From Dendrophyllia cribrosa (lineage: Eukaryota > Cnidaria > Anthozoa > Scleractinia > Dendrophylliidae): a stretch of 64,000 nucleotides of DNA. The notes below the pieces were generated by a model that saw only the letters and a program-made list of their open reading frames with translations, searched no databases and was not told the DNA's origin. Positions 1 through 13,700 of this stretch are shown here, in pieces. The first letter of the stretch is position 1, and every line of letters begins with the position of its first letter. Made by a program: the position numbers and the translations under genes. Where the stretch lies: NCBI GenBank assembly GCA_024195265.1, contig JAJLRJ010000001.1:51974672-52038671 (forward strand), written 5' to 3'.

Positions 1-11
1 TAAAAAAGGAA

Positions 12-105
12 TTGAGCCCAAGCATTAGCAGCCATGGTCAGCTGTTTCAGCCTAAGCCCTTGTTAGGCTTCATGACAGCATGGCATAGCTGATACTTGGG
101 CTCAA
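12..105. repeat. Short foldback (palindromic MITE-like) repeat
   Basis: The outer ends TTGAGCCCAAG and CTTGGGCTCAA are inverted copies, and a second inner inverted pair (AGCCTAA near 50, TTAGGCT near 62) lies inside. No target duplication is evident. It lies downstream of SETD3 exon 10, so it is probably intronic. Confidence 0.5.
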
Positions 106-457
106 CTATCCCACATATAGATAACAAGGAGTGAAAATGTAAGGCTTGTGGGATATATGACTAAAAGTGTGATACACAGAACACGAATGGTATTTGTACA
201 GCAAAGATAAATGATTTTGTAAAGCTTATACAAAATCTTAAGGCTTTCCAGCTCCATATCAGGACTATTGCTGCAATAGCCACAATGTAAATGTAAATCA
301 ATTTTTGGAAAACTTGGACTGACCCTTGAGGAAAAAAAATGCTGCAGAGAACTGAGAAGGAAAAAAATATCCTGCAAAGCATTCAGAAAGGAAAAAAAAA
401 ATCCTGTCCACCAGGTTTCTAGAAAAAAAAATTCTTGCTGACCAGAAATCACCTCCC

Positions 458-484
458 CCGCCCCCCCCCCCCCCCCCCCCCCCC
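458..484. repeat. Poly-C tract
   Basis: A nearly pure run of C preceded by several A-rich runs. Long open frames across it are low-complexity artefacts. Confidence 0.8.
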
Positions 485-594
485 TCCAAAAAAAAAAAGT
501 TAAATGGTCGGCCTCTTATATAAGTTATAAAGATACGTGAGGCCTTAAAGGGTACGGCCGTTTGAATTTTAGTTTGAATTTTAGTCTCCATCTG

Positions 595-960
595 GATTGA
601 CAGAAAATGGGTAATACGCTCTTGAATGGGTGTGTTTCAACCTCGTTCCGGGCATTCTCCGCTTTCAAAATGGTAGGGGCGGGAGACATGGGGGGGGCGG
701 AGGAGGAGCCGAAACTCCTGGTCAAGAGTGTCGAAATATTCCAAGTATCGTGGAGTATTTTGTCACGTGACACAACGAAATAACGTTTTCGGACGTTATT
801 TCCAGCGATTGGCAGCCGTGTTTGTTCCTTCCAAACAGAGACATTTTATCATCTTTTCAACGACAATATCAATATAATCCATGAATTTTGGAGTATTTTC
901 GTGGCCTTGTCCGTGGGTTACTAAGCCCACCCCGTCATTTGGGTATGTTTTGCTTTCTAG
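595..960. mobile_element. Diverged fragment of the 6100-6821 element family
   Basis: It shares the blocks GTATTTTGTCAC(G/A)TGACAC and GGCAGCCGTGTTTGTT with 6595-6680, in the same order and spacing. No clean ends were found, so it is a truncated or decayed copy. I saw no coding exon between 1 and 1464. Confidence 0.45.
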
Positions 961-1464
961 ACTGAAATTGGGTCTACATGTAGATCAAGGTTATTTTAGC
1001 TTGAATAAGGATAAAGAAATTGAAGGGTTCGTTCTGAAGAGTGTGGGGTAAGCCAATTTCAAACTAATTTAGTTTGAAAACGAGCGAGGATTCTAATAAA
1101 CAGGCTGAACACCCCTAACAGAAAGTATCCTCCCAAGGAAGTGTGGTGTGGGGGTGACTAGGATAAGTTCCAGATGATGTCTTACGCCCTTTCTGGTTTA
1201 GAAACATTGAAGTGATTACAGGCAGCAGCTACACTTTAAACGTCAACTGACGACTCCCGGATACACTTTTGAAGATCGGGTTTTACTAAGAGGAAACAGT
1301 TAATTCACCGTAACAAAACAGTCATTTCACACCCAAACAAAGGCAGTTAAAAATAGGTATACCATTTGATTTAAAATCTAAGTTTTACAATCTAATCTAC
1401 ACATTGGTTTACTTTGACCAACTGAACAATGATTTTGCAAACACAGTCGTGCTTGATAACTTAC

Positions 1465-1706
1465 GCTGTCATTCCCATTGCAGTGAGAAGTGTTTCCTTC
1501 ATCCTGTACAAAGGATCACTCTTGCTGACACCAAGCTGTATGCCGACTCTGTCATGGCTGTTATCCTCATAGACAAATCCATTATGGACCAATAGATCTG
1601 CATTGGATCGCTCGCCGTAAAATATGCAAACTTGTTCACCAACCGAGAAGTCCTTCATTGACAAGCTTTTACAGCTCTCATCAGCCTTTTCATAACCTGT
1701 AGTTAT
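1465..1706 (-). CDS. SETD3: SETD3 exon 10 (end of SET domain, start of substrate-binding domain)
   Basis: A 242-nt exon between a poly-T acceptor TTTTTCAG and donor GTAAGT. It encodes ITTGYEKADESC, the catalytic FYGERSNADLLVHNGFV and HDRVGIQLGVSKSDPLY. Ends in phase 2; the next exon is not in the window. Confidence 0.92.
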
Positions 1707-1711
1707 CTGAA

Positions 1712-1745
<34 letters not shown>

Positions 1746-4700
1746 TTATATATATATATAAAATACCAGATTGTCATTAAAGAGGAAATAAACTTTGACT
1801 TTCTTTTTATTCTAGGGACGTTGAAAACCTTTAATACTCGTTACTGGAGCAGAGAATTTGGATCAAGTACTGATTTTAATGAAGATTTTTCCGAAACATG
1901 CTAAAAGGCCTCGTTGTTTGCTTTGTGGAGTGTCGCCGCCAAGAAGATTATTCAACTTATTGCAACTTTTACATCTGTTCTCGATCTAATTCTGACGCAG
2001 AAGTATTTAAGAAGCTGTCGACATTTATCTTGGAGGACTACAATCGAATTCAAGCCTCAAAAGAAACATTTTGGAAGAGCCAAAGAGTAATGCAAAATAA
2101 TGACCTTTGGCACGACCGATAATTATGTAAACACACTGTCAATGGCTGATTATAATCTCTTCTAGCCTGTTCCAGGCGTTCAGATAGTGGGGAAAGCGCG
2201 AATAGTTGGGGAAGGCACGAAGAGAAGTGAGCGCAAAAATGCGGGGAGACTGGGGAGAGGAAGCGAGGGAACGTCTCCCCGCATTTTTTTGGTTCGCTTT
2301 TCTTCGCGCCTTCCCCAACTATTCGCGCTTTCCCCACTATCTGAACGCCTGGAACAGGCTAAATCTCTTCTCGCTTGCGATCCCGGGAGATACTCACACG
2401 TTTGGGCTTATAACTCGAGGGTGGTTTTAAAACCAAGTTTAGGCCGCAACGTTTGCGAAAATGTTCCCTCGTTCTTGCCCTATTTTTGGTGTCTGAATAT
2501 AGGCTTCAGAGTGGGTTGTCTTTAAGTCGCCTTAGCTTGCTTAACATTTTATTAAAATGTTTTACACTTTGCTTGTGAACTACTCAAGTTTAGCTTAGAA
2601 ACCTGACCTAAACAAAATTTCTTCAACTGCATTTGTTTCTACGTAGCGCGCCTCTCAAAGACCATCAATTTTAGTCTTCCGATCACCGTCGAAAGGGCCG
2701 AGACGGCCTGAATTCGTTTTTTGCTTGTAGCAGGGCGAAAATAAAGAATTTGAAAGAAAGAATTGTGTATTTCATACATGTGTACCAAAGCCTTTTCACC
2801 AGCAAAAAAATAAAGGGAAACTATTTTTGGTCGCAAAATCGAGCAGACCGCTTTTAGAGGGACTGCCACTTAAAGGGTTAACTTTTACATCACAGCACTT
2901 TGTGATTGGTTAAGAAAACTCATGCAACTTTCTCAATCACTCAGAGTTAAAAGCAAAGCCAGTTGTAACTTGCTCGTCTGCGCTTTCCTCTGCTTGCGGC
3001 CGGAAAAATGTATATGCTTTGAGTTCTGATTGTGGACTGTCTATATCTGTTGTGATATATTGGCCAAAGTGATTACTTTTACAACCTTTAATTGAAAACT
3101 CCTATCTTATAAAGCAACACCCGCAACTTGTTTTACACGAAACACCCCGATCCCCCACCCCCTGCACTTTGGTCATTTGCAACCACGACCCTACCCCCCT
3201 GTCCGGGGGTAAATTCTGCGCACCATCGTTTTTTAAAACAAGGAGACGGCTGAGGATGAGGTAGAATCATTTGTTTTAATACCTTTTTTTAATGTTATTT
3301 GATTTTACCATGCAGTGAAAATGAAAACTAAATCCCCTTTTAAACAGGATATGATTATGCAGATTATAGGAACTAAAGGCAAACCTACAAGTGCAGCGAA
3401 GTTGTTTCTGCAAAATTTGTCCATTCATATTGATAATTTAAAACGAACTTTTTCAAGAAAGGTCAAGAGGTACAGCTCATGTTATAGAGAAAAACAGGAC
3501 ACTAGAGGGGCATTGTCACACCGATTCTGCTGTGTGTGTTTTGGTCAAACTACACCACAATAGTTGACAAGGTACTTTTGCTCAAACATAAAATTGTTCT
3601 TAGAACACTAAGAGGAAAATATCCTGAGTGATTTATTCAAGGAAGAACAAACCATCAGTAATAAATTTTTCTGCAGTGACATACATGTAGCCCCATTAAG
3701 GTTGGTTAATAGAGGTCAGAAAGGTAATGTTTATAGGATTTTACGAAGGAAATGTCTGTGAGGTTTACAATTATGACTGTACTTAAACCTGTATTCATAC
3801 CGTGCCATTGCAGTGGTTGCACATATCCCACATGGGAATCAGTGCCAGTGTTGGTTCCCCTGTGGTGCTTGGAATCTTGTTTTGACGAGTGATAACAGTT
3901 GAAACTGCCCACCTAAAGTGTACAAGAAGAGAAGAAAATGTATAAACACTGTCAACTTCCTGCTGCTACATGTAATGTGGATATCTCACTAATACTGACA
4001 GGAGTAATAAATTGGTTCCCTTCCATCTCTCCTCTGTAGAGGCTCAAAAGGAAGTTTTGTGAAGGAGAGAATGACTGTGTGAATGAAGTGAGACCGTATT
4101 GATGTAAAGAGTAAAGAGAAAAGAACAGGAGTTTTCCTCGATCAATTTTCATTTTTTTTTTGTACCTGCACTCATCTCACTTTAGGTATCAGGGTACCCC
4201 AAAACACCAGTTTGCTTTCGCAAATAATATTGATTATGAAAACATGTTTGTTTACTGAAAAACTAGTAAATGGGTTTAGACAGAAGCTTATCTGTTATGA
4301 GCTTCTGGTTTAGAATAATTATGGTGAGTGATTTCCAAAAGTACATCCTTCAAAATTGAGTTCCACTACTGTTGGAAATGACCTAAAGAAGAAGATTAAC
4401 ATTGCGACAAGTAACTAAATGCCCTTGTCTAAAAAACCATGTCTTAATCTTTTAATTTTGTTTGAACGTTACGCGCAGTTAAATGCAGAGGAATGACGAT
4501 AAAATAATGTCAAGTTACACTGTATCAAAATTCTCTGACATGGTACCATACCTAAATGTAGCAAAAGTTTTACAAAAAATCAATGTTAGAAGATTTTTGC
4601 GTTAACATCTTTAAGGTTTTGCCACAGTATTTTGTTTTATGCAAACAAGACAGTTTTGCTTCTCATTTTACAATCCATTAGCAAAGGAAAGGAGGGAATG

Positions 4701-7700
4701 TTGATCATTTGCAAAGTAAAGGTTATAGAACACTCACCTATGGTTGTCAAAAGTAAAATTAGTTCTTAATGGAAGATTTGCTGTCTCTGGGCACACCTGT
4801 CAACAAAGAAACAAAGCTGAAATTCTTTTTTTATTTTTTATTTCTTCTCAATGCAAGTGACTGCATTAAAGCTTGCGAAGAGAACAAGTTGGCCTCAAAC
4901 TCACCTGATAAATACGTTGATAGAGATAAGCATATTGACGAGCAATATTTCTGTACAACTTGAGAGCCTCACCTAGTATAATGTACAAATAATTTCCACA
5001 GGCTTTAGCTATTAGTCTCATACACAGCCATTGCATGGGTTATCATGCAATGCTTATCCCCACAAGTGAGGATTAGCTTTGCGTGACGACCCATACAATA
5101 GCTAGTGGGGAGGAGCATTGTGTGACGACCCATACAACAGCTAGTGAGGAGGAGCATTGCGTGACAACCCATACCACGGCTGGTGGGGAGGAGCATTGTG
5201 TGACAACCCATACAACAGCTAGTGGGGAGGAGCATTGCATGACAACCCATACGATGGCTAGTGGGGAGAAGCATTGTGTGATGACCCATACAACAGCTAG
5301 TGGGGAGGGGCATTGCATGACAACCCATACAACGGCTAGTGGGGAGGAACATTGTATGACAACCCATACAACGGCAAGTGAGAAGGAGCATTGCATGACA
5401 GCCCATTCAATGGTTAGTAGGGAGGAGCGTTGTGTGACGACACAAATAAAGGCTGTCAAGGAGACTACATGCATTTAGCTACTGGATCAAGTTTTGATAA
5501 ACATGGATATCATTTGAACAATATTTTGACTTTCACGTTTTGATACATTTGTTGCTTTTCCAAACTTTGTAGCCACTGAATTACTGGAAACAAAAATGCA
5601 ATTTGCTGGCTTGTAGTCACTTTGTTGGTCCTGTGATTCTAAATGAATTGGTTTTTGATCGTTGAAAGAGTATTAATGGAACACTAGCCTAAAATGTCAA
5701 AAATTTACTGAACCTTTTATTGTAATGATACACTGTTGGGTGAAAAGGGGTACATTTAACTGCCAGTTAATTGAGAATTACCTACCAAATGCTGGCGATC
5801 CTTTTAACTCCTGCATCTCTTCGATACTAAAGTACAAAATTGTTGAGTATGAAGTTGGAAGAATATCTAAAACAGAAATACTGATTAAGGAAGCTAAAAT
5901 AATTATATTAAATGTACCACTGCAAAGTTTAAGTGCTACCATATCCTTCAGGTATAAAACACAGGTTATATAAATTTTTATACCGATACAGTCATGCTGT
6001 ACATGTGCACTGTGGGAAAGTGAAAAAAGTAGCCAGTGAAATTGGTTTCTGTTGATGTCAACGTTTTGTTTTTCTATCAAAGTAGCTGGGGCTCACACAC
6101 AACCTAGTCACCAGGGCCTTCTCCACTTTTTCAAATTCAAAATGGCGGGTCAGGCAGGAATTAACCGCGGTCAAACGAGAAAAATTTGCAAAAGTTAAGC
6201 AAAGTACTTAAAAGTTAAGGTTGTCATTTTCACTGTTTAAAGTTTAATATATTGCCAATACACTGTCAATTTACCAAACGTTTTAAAAGTTCACCAAAAA
6301 AGTTCTAAGCGTTTAAAAACTGTGAACTGCAGAATTGTCGGCGCCATTTCCCAACATAACTTTGATCAGGCGCAAGTCAGAGTTTTGATCAGTTTTCAAC
6401 AGAAAAAGCTCATCATTTTGCGAAAAATTAAAAGATAGTAACGTCAACTCATTTTTTTCATACATCCTTGCCCATATTTCAATTTAATATTAAATAAAAT
6501 TGCACTAAATAAAACGAAAAACGCCTCGGATGTTTGACCACGGTGGAAGGCAGAGAAGACCCTGGACAAGGCTACCAAAACACTCCAAGAATCGTGAAGT
6601 ATTTTGTCACATGACACACAATGAAACAATGTTTTCAGAGGTTACTTCCAGTGATTGGTAGCCGTGTTTGTTTTCTGGTAATCTAAAACCGTTGTTCAAA
6701 CGACACAAGGACATTTCATCATGGATTTTTGGAGCATTTTGGCAGACTTGACCAGGGTCTTATCTGCCCGACCCGCCATTTTGAATTTGAAAAAGTAGAG
6801 AAGGCCCTGGGGACGAGGTTGGCTCACACACATAACAGCCAGGGAAAATTCCTTGCCCCAGGCCCTCACTGACAGTCCTATCATTGCATTGGCATGAAAG
6901 CATCTATGACATAATGCTTGGGTATAGACTAAAACATTAAAGGAACACTGTCCTGGCTGAAATATCGTGTTTTTATGATTATGGCCAGGAGCTTGCTTTA
7001 AACTTACTTTATTATCTTGAAATTGGAAGAAACCATCGCCAAAAGTGATAGAAGCAAACAAATATGAACTAAACATACAAAACAATGGCTAGAAAAGTCA
7101 AAATTTAACAACGATGGCAAGTTCGAATTCTTGACCGCTTGTCAATAAATCAAATTTCATGAACTGTAATCCACTTGAATCCTTGCAATCCTGCACTTAC
7201 CTCCAAACTACTGCTTTTGTTTTGCTCTATAGAATATTTTTATCCAACTAAGCTATTATTATTTGGTTGCATTTGGCAATATAACATAGAAATAAGCTAA
7301 GCAAAATTTTGCTATTCCGCCAGGGCAGTGTCCCTTTAAACAGAACACAAAATTCCAGAACATGCAGTCTGCAATGAACTCAGTAGAAATACAAAGCAAA
7401 AGACAAAAGTCATTGCATTGTTCCCTTGAGGTATTCAAACAAAATGAACATATTTTAAGGATACCAAGGTATGGTTTCCAGAAGGAATTTTCCTTGAGTT
7501 TTTCACAGTAAACATGTAGAACCAGGCAGGCATTCTGCATCACTCTTAGAATATTGTCCTTTGCAATCAGAGGGCCTGTGACAGAAGAAAAATAGGACAA
7601 ATTTAAAACATTAACTTGATGAAATGGCGGCATCCAAGTCGGGTGTGCGGAAAACTCAGACCCGGAAAACTCAGACCTCAGACCTCAGACCCGGCGGAAA

Positions 7701-10700
7701 ACTCAGACCCGGCGGAAAACTCAGACCCAGCGGTAAACTCAGACCCAGCGGAAAACTCAGACCCCTCGAAATTTCAAAACTTAGACACGGCGGAAAACTC
7801 AGACCCAGCGGAAAACTCAGACCCCTCGAAATTACAAAAGAAATAAACTTCACTCATAATCAATTTTAGTCACCTCGCGTAAAATGTTTTGTTGTCACGC
7901 AATCACCCCAGGAGATCGCTTAGAATACAGCGAGATGTTTATCTTGCCCGGTTCATCGCTGTCGATCAAACAGGGAAAAACTATAAACACGGTTTAAAAT
8001 AGCAGTCGACACTTCGATCACTTTTCACTGAAAAAAATGGAAAAAAAAGAGTCGCAAAAATGTTAGTCAAATTAAGTCAGTTGTATACATTCATAGTTAT
8101 TTATAGTGCTAGACAGAACGGATTTCCCGTGTTTGCGAGTGTAGAAGCGCTCAGAGTTGCATATTTTACGCTTGAGCAAACACCTGAAGAGAGCGCCGCA
8201 TTCAGGAATCGCAACAAAACACGTTAATTTAGATGAAGATTCTGAGGCGGATATTATTTTAGCAGTTCAAAGCATGCAGTGTGTCCAACAATCAGTTTTT
8301 TTAATATTACTTCAAGGTTTCTAGGAAGAAAGTAAAATTTTATTCCAGGGAGAATTTGGTCATGTGCTAGGCAACAATGGCAGTATTTACAAGTATGCGA
8401 CACATGTACATGTAATTCGAGTTATCTAAATCAAGAAAAAAAAATTACCGTTTCGATGCTTATCGAAGTTTAGTAATGTCCTCAAGAATAAGGAAAAATG
8501 CTAAATATCTCTTGTCGGCTGCTATTTTAAACCGTGTTTATAGTTTTTCCCTGTTTGATCGACAGCGACGAACCGGGCAAGATAAACATCTCGCTGTATT
8601 CTAAGCGATCTCCTGGGGTGATTGCGTGACAACAAAACATTTTACGCGAGGTGACTAAAATTGGTCATGAGTGAAGTTTATTTCTTGGTAATTTCGAGGG
8701 GTCTGAGTTTTCCGCCGGGTCTGAGGTCTGAGGTCTGAGGTCTGAGTTTTCCGGGTCTGAGTTTTCCGCACACCCCATCCAAGTCCTAATGAGTACAGAC
8801 AGTGGCTATCTGTGACTCTTGATATAACTAGCTTGTGTACAGCCTCTCATTTCCTTAAAATCAGGGAGAGGGACTCTCGTGTAACAACCGTGAGTTCACT
8901 CACCCTTTTCCTCTCTCCGTAATTTTTGATTAGGGAAAGAAGTAGCTGTTACAGATTAAAAAAAACAAAACAAAAGTGGGGCTGTCATTAAGCTTATAAA
9001 AGGGGCTGCCTCGACAAGGAAAGTAGCCAGTCATAAACAAACAAAGTCCTCCATGCTTGCTGTCTTTTAGTCATTTTCAAAGTATGAGTAGCCGGCCATC
9101 TTTTCTGTAGTTGCCAGCTACTTATCTTCAATAATGACCACATCTCCATAATGACCTCCAAACTTATGATCAGTTAACTCAAATCCTCTTTATGAAAACC
9201 TCTCCATAATGGTGACCTCACTACAACAGCCACCTCAGAACAACGGCCACCCTTACAACGGCCTGGAAATGCCATGTTAAAATTCATCATTTCAAAAAAA
9301 ATCTACTGGGTAATAATAACGAGGCTGGCAGGGGCATCAGGCAGCCAATTAATAATGTTGACAATCAATTCTATTGCTCCAACTCAATTAGACACTGGAT
9401 TTACATGTATGTACAATGTATATGTGTCCTTACAAAGACACTCACACAAGATTGTTGATTGAATGATTGAGGCCCTTTACTTTTTTTTTACTTTTCTATC
9501 TATCTCAACACTCGCTGGTGAACCAGTAGTTCAGTAAATAATACTACATGACTGTATACATGTAAGTTTACCTAATTCTGAATTCCGCGCTGTCTCTGCT
9601 GACATCATTTGCTTTCTTGGTATTGTTGCAAAAAGTGCTCCAGACTGAAAATAAGAGATCAATCCAGATAAGTTTCTCTTTCCTTTTAGAATGGAGTTTT
9701 GATTCAATTACATGGAACAGGGAACAGCAGGCCCTGTTACCCACAATCCTTACACACCCAAAAGTGGTACCACTGCAAACAGGTAAAAAGTATCAAATAT
9801 CAATTTGTTAAAAAACAACAATTTGGAGCCACTTATGCCGTTTTTTACTGCTGTCTAGACAAATTCAAGGGCTGGTAACTCGCTTCTTTGTTTTGGGCAT
9901 GCAATTACAAAGCAAAATTTTAACAGTTTTTAAATGAGAAAAAGATAAATCAGCTTGACCTTTACTGTTTTCTTCTTCACTTTTCCCTCTAGATTTGCCA
10001 TTTTTATCTCCCCTTATTGTTGTCTTTTACTAGTAAGACTTCATTTTTCAGGGGGAAAAAATGGTAGGGATACCAAGTGTTTCTTCAATTTTGCCAGTCA
10101 AATTTACTGATGTCTTCTGTGTATCTCTGCCCAATAAATATTCAGGAGATTGATTTCGTGTGAGCAGACCTTGGAAGATTTCTTCATCCTGTATAAGTTG
10201 GTCAACAACAACATCTCTTGTCGTAAAAAATGATGATGTCACAAATGGTACAAGGGCAGTGTGGCCCCTCATGGGCGGTTTGGGGCAGTGTACAGATTGT
10301 ACATGTACAGTGTAGGTGTCAATGCATGCATGGGACAAAATACATGTACCTAGTAAGCATGTCTTAGCTTTCAAGATTTACCATTACCTGTATATCAGTG
10401 ACAGCTTTTAAGCCTAATCCTTGTTTGCCAAAGTCATCAATCACCACTTGGTCTGCTTCACCACCATTCTCCTTAAACCACTTGATAAAATTAGAAATGT
10501 TGTCTTGTCTAGAATGATCTGACTTCTCAAACAATGATTGATCTGAAACACAAGACAAGGCAAGTTTAAAAAAACTATGGAATTGTAGAATGAAGCCAAA
10601 TTGATGTATCACTTCCCCGCCCACTTTAGTCGATAAATACCATTAAATTCCCGAGGAGTCGTCTTTGCATGGTCGATAACTTGAAAAAGTTTAATGTTAA

Positions 10701-13700
10701 GAGAGATTCCATGATACTTTATTGGTCAGATGGATTTTTCCAAGCTATCATTAAAAAACAAGGTAACTTTGTAACTTTCCTATCAACAAATTTCCGGTTA
10801 ACAAAAGAAAAAGGTTAACAAACTTCGGTTAACAAAAAAATGGTAAACAAAATTCCAGTGACTCCATCTATATAGCAATGTGTCTACGAGCACATGTGTA
10901 CATGTAGTAGATGTACAAAAAGCATGTTTTGATTGTTTCAACAATCATCATCAGTTACCTGATTGTATAAAATTATGGTATAAATTTAAATCTTTAATTA
11001 ATAGACCTGTGCATGTACAATGTGCAAATATTAAGGTAATAAGGATTACTTCAACATTTGCACTTGTACAGCTTTATTAAATTATAATGATAATTATATT
11101 CAATTTTGTACTGTTTTGTAACTGACGATGATTGTTAAAACAATCAACGCATGTTTTCAAAAATCAAGTAGTTTGTCATTTTTCTTAAAACATCACTTAA
11201 GTCTACTTCTCTTCACTTGGACATTTTGGAAATACAATTCATGGAAATCCATTTGTTTATTTATTTTAACTTTAATTTTTTTTTTTAGCTAAATGATTTA
11301 CAGTGCACTGTGCCTTACAGTGAGAGCACTCAACAACATTTATTTTTACAAGTTTCCATGATATCACCAGCTAATTCTTATAATAATTTTTGTAACTGTG
11401 GATACGCGTGAAGCGACAAAGCGAATAAAATCTTTACATTTTGTAACTACTGTACAATGTACTGTACATGTAACTTTACACTCCTATGATACACACAAAC
11501 ATGGAGTGACAAGATCACATTTGATCGGGTCAACTTTTTGAGGAGACCTGCCCATCAATTGAATTTGCACTCCCTGATTGGCTAACTTGTAAAAAAGTTT
11601 GTTGGATGCTTGCGGGAAGGTGTGTCGCACTGTAACAAAGTGCATAGATATAAACAAAACAAAAATCCAACATGATCGTACCAGTTTGTTTCTCTCTGAT
11701 GGCTTCCACTAACTTACGGAGCTTTAAATGGTCTTCCCACTGTTTGGCTGGTAACACAGGGGTGTCATGAGACACAACTATAAAAAAGGTCACAAAATAC
11801 ATGTAGATACAAGATTTTAATAATTTAATAATGGTCTATGATAATGATAAAAAATCTTTTAGCAGGGAGCTCACATCACAGTGTGTGGTTTCAGTAGGTC
11901 CTGCCTGTGAAAAAGTAACGTTGACATCAATCTGAGAAATGTTTAATAGATGGATTAAAACTGAAAACAAACCAAGTACAAGTACAATTTAAGAACTAAA
12001 GAATTTGTGATTCCTAGGGTTAATACCGCGTGTTTTGGTAAACACTCTGTAAGATATTTGGGACCAGTACTCTGGTCCAAGTTAGATGCAAAGGCAAGGG
12101 AACTACATACTCTAGAAGCTTTTAAGAATCTAATCAGAAAACAAGATCTAACTAGCCTTATTACGAATGATTGTAAAAGTTGTGTCCTGTGTAATTCTTA
12201 ATTCTTAGTTTGTATACTCTTAGTTTGTTTTTACATTTGAATTGATATTTTATAAGATTTTATGTTATAGAGTTTTATATGGAATCCTAGTTATTTGTAA
12301 TTTATTAATGTAATTTAGCTTGTTTAAATATTTAGATAGTTTAGATAGGTGTCCTTACTTAGTGGGTAACTGCTATATTTTATCTTGACACAGAAATAAA
12401 GTTTTTATTTTATTTTATTTTATTTTACCATGTTTGAAAAGTAATAACACAATATTGTACCTTTATTAAAATTAATTGAACAATCAATGTTGACTCAACA
12501 TGGTAACCATCAACCAAAAAATATTAAAGACACCTATATACTGTACTTTCAATTGAGTCTCTGGCGAATATCAATGTTGTACATGTACATGTATACAGGA
12601 TGGAGGACCAGAGTAAAAAAGAAGGAGGCCTCCCCCATCCTCCTTCCCACCTATAAAGCAGCATGTACATGTAGGCCTGTCCATCACCAAGAACCTTCTT
12701 TGAGTGTTTCATCAGGTACAGTACAGCTTAGAGATAAGCAACCAAAATTTGTATTTGTAACGGTGTTTAATCCTCGCTAGAATCCCCAGATTCGAACTCC
12801 CGAGTTTCGGTTATTCCCGCCATCGTAACGGCTCGAAAGACAACCCCCCGCTGGCCTACAGCGGGCGCAATACTGACACCCAGAAACCCTTACAAGATAA
12901 AATCTAATTACATATATCGTAACATCTTCCCTTTCTTAACCAAAATAAAGCTAAAGCAGTTAATAAATAAATGTTTCTGAGTTCAAAACGTGTCCAGTGT
13001 TCAAAGATATATTAAACAGTTATTGTTCTACTACTCAAAGGTTCAGCCTGGATGGAGGTTTGATAATCCTTCCACTGCGGGTCCTTTGTACGGGTAGCTG
13101 GGATGGAGAACTGGTACGTTGAACAATCTGGGGAGGCTCTTCCTCTGATGGAGCTGGGTCACTACTGCTCATGGCAGGGTGATCGTCGGGTGGAGCCGTT
13201 GGTATGTTAGGCGTGGTCGGAGGCAGTGAAGCAGATAAAGGGGGCTCTTGTTGAGGTTCGGGTGTCTGTGCATCCAGGTTTGCTTGAGCAGGTTCAGAGA
13301 CGCTATCCTGTGCACTACGTAGAAACTTCCGGTTTCTTCGATATATAGACCCGTCGACCTCTACTAGGTAGGAACGTGGGGCCACCTTTTTAATGCAGAC
13401 CCCTCTTCTCCATTTCCTGTCTGTGTCTGATGGAGAGGGCATCAGTCTAATGGGCTGACCAATTTCCAGTTCAGGAAGTTCTTTGGAGCCTCGGTCAAAG
13501 TATTTCTTAGCCATTCTTCGCTTTTTCGTCAGTTTCCGTTCGACGTCTGACTGTATCTCAGGCTCAAGGAGATGCTGTGCTACTGGCAATGTAGTCTTGG
13601 TTCTCTTGGACATCAGTCTTTGCACTGGGCTGCTATCCATCCCTTCTGTAGGCGTGTTTCTGTAATCCAGGAAGCTCAGCCACTGATCCCGATTAGCTTT

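Noticed and set aside
2050..2525. Arg/Gly-rich frames on both strands
   Set aside because: Produced by the 199-bp palindromic MITE, which reads the same in both directions.
4021..4152. A candidate SETD3 exon (QSFSPSQNFLLSLYRG)
   Set aside because: The real exon for that segment is 4738-4796, with correct phases and a far better family match.
5005..5478. Open frames of ~130 codons on both strands with repeated MGCHAM / HTTASGEE units
   Set aside because: They are translations of the 39-bp minisatellite inside a SETD3 intron; open on several frames because of unit length, not selection.
7616..8775. CRISPR-like array (repeated GGAAAACTCAGACC)
   Set aside because: Repeats are adjacent without unique spacers and lie symmetrically at both ends of a TIR element with a 10-bp duplication.
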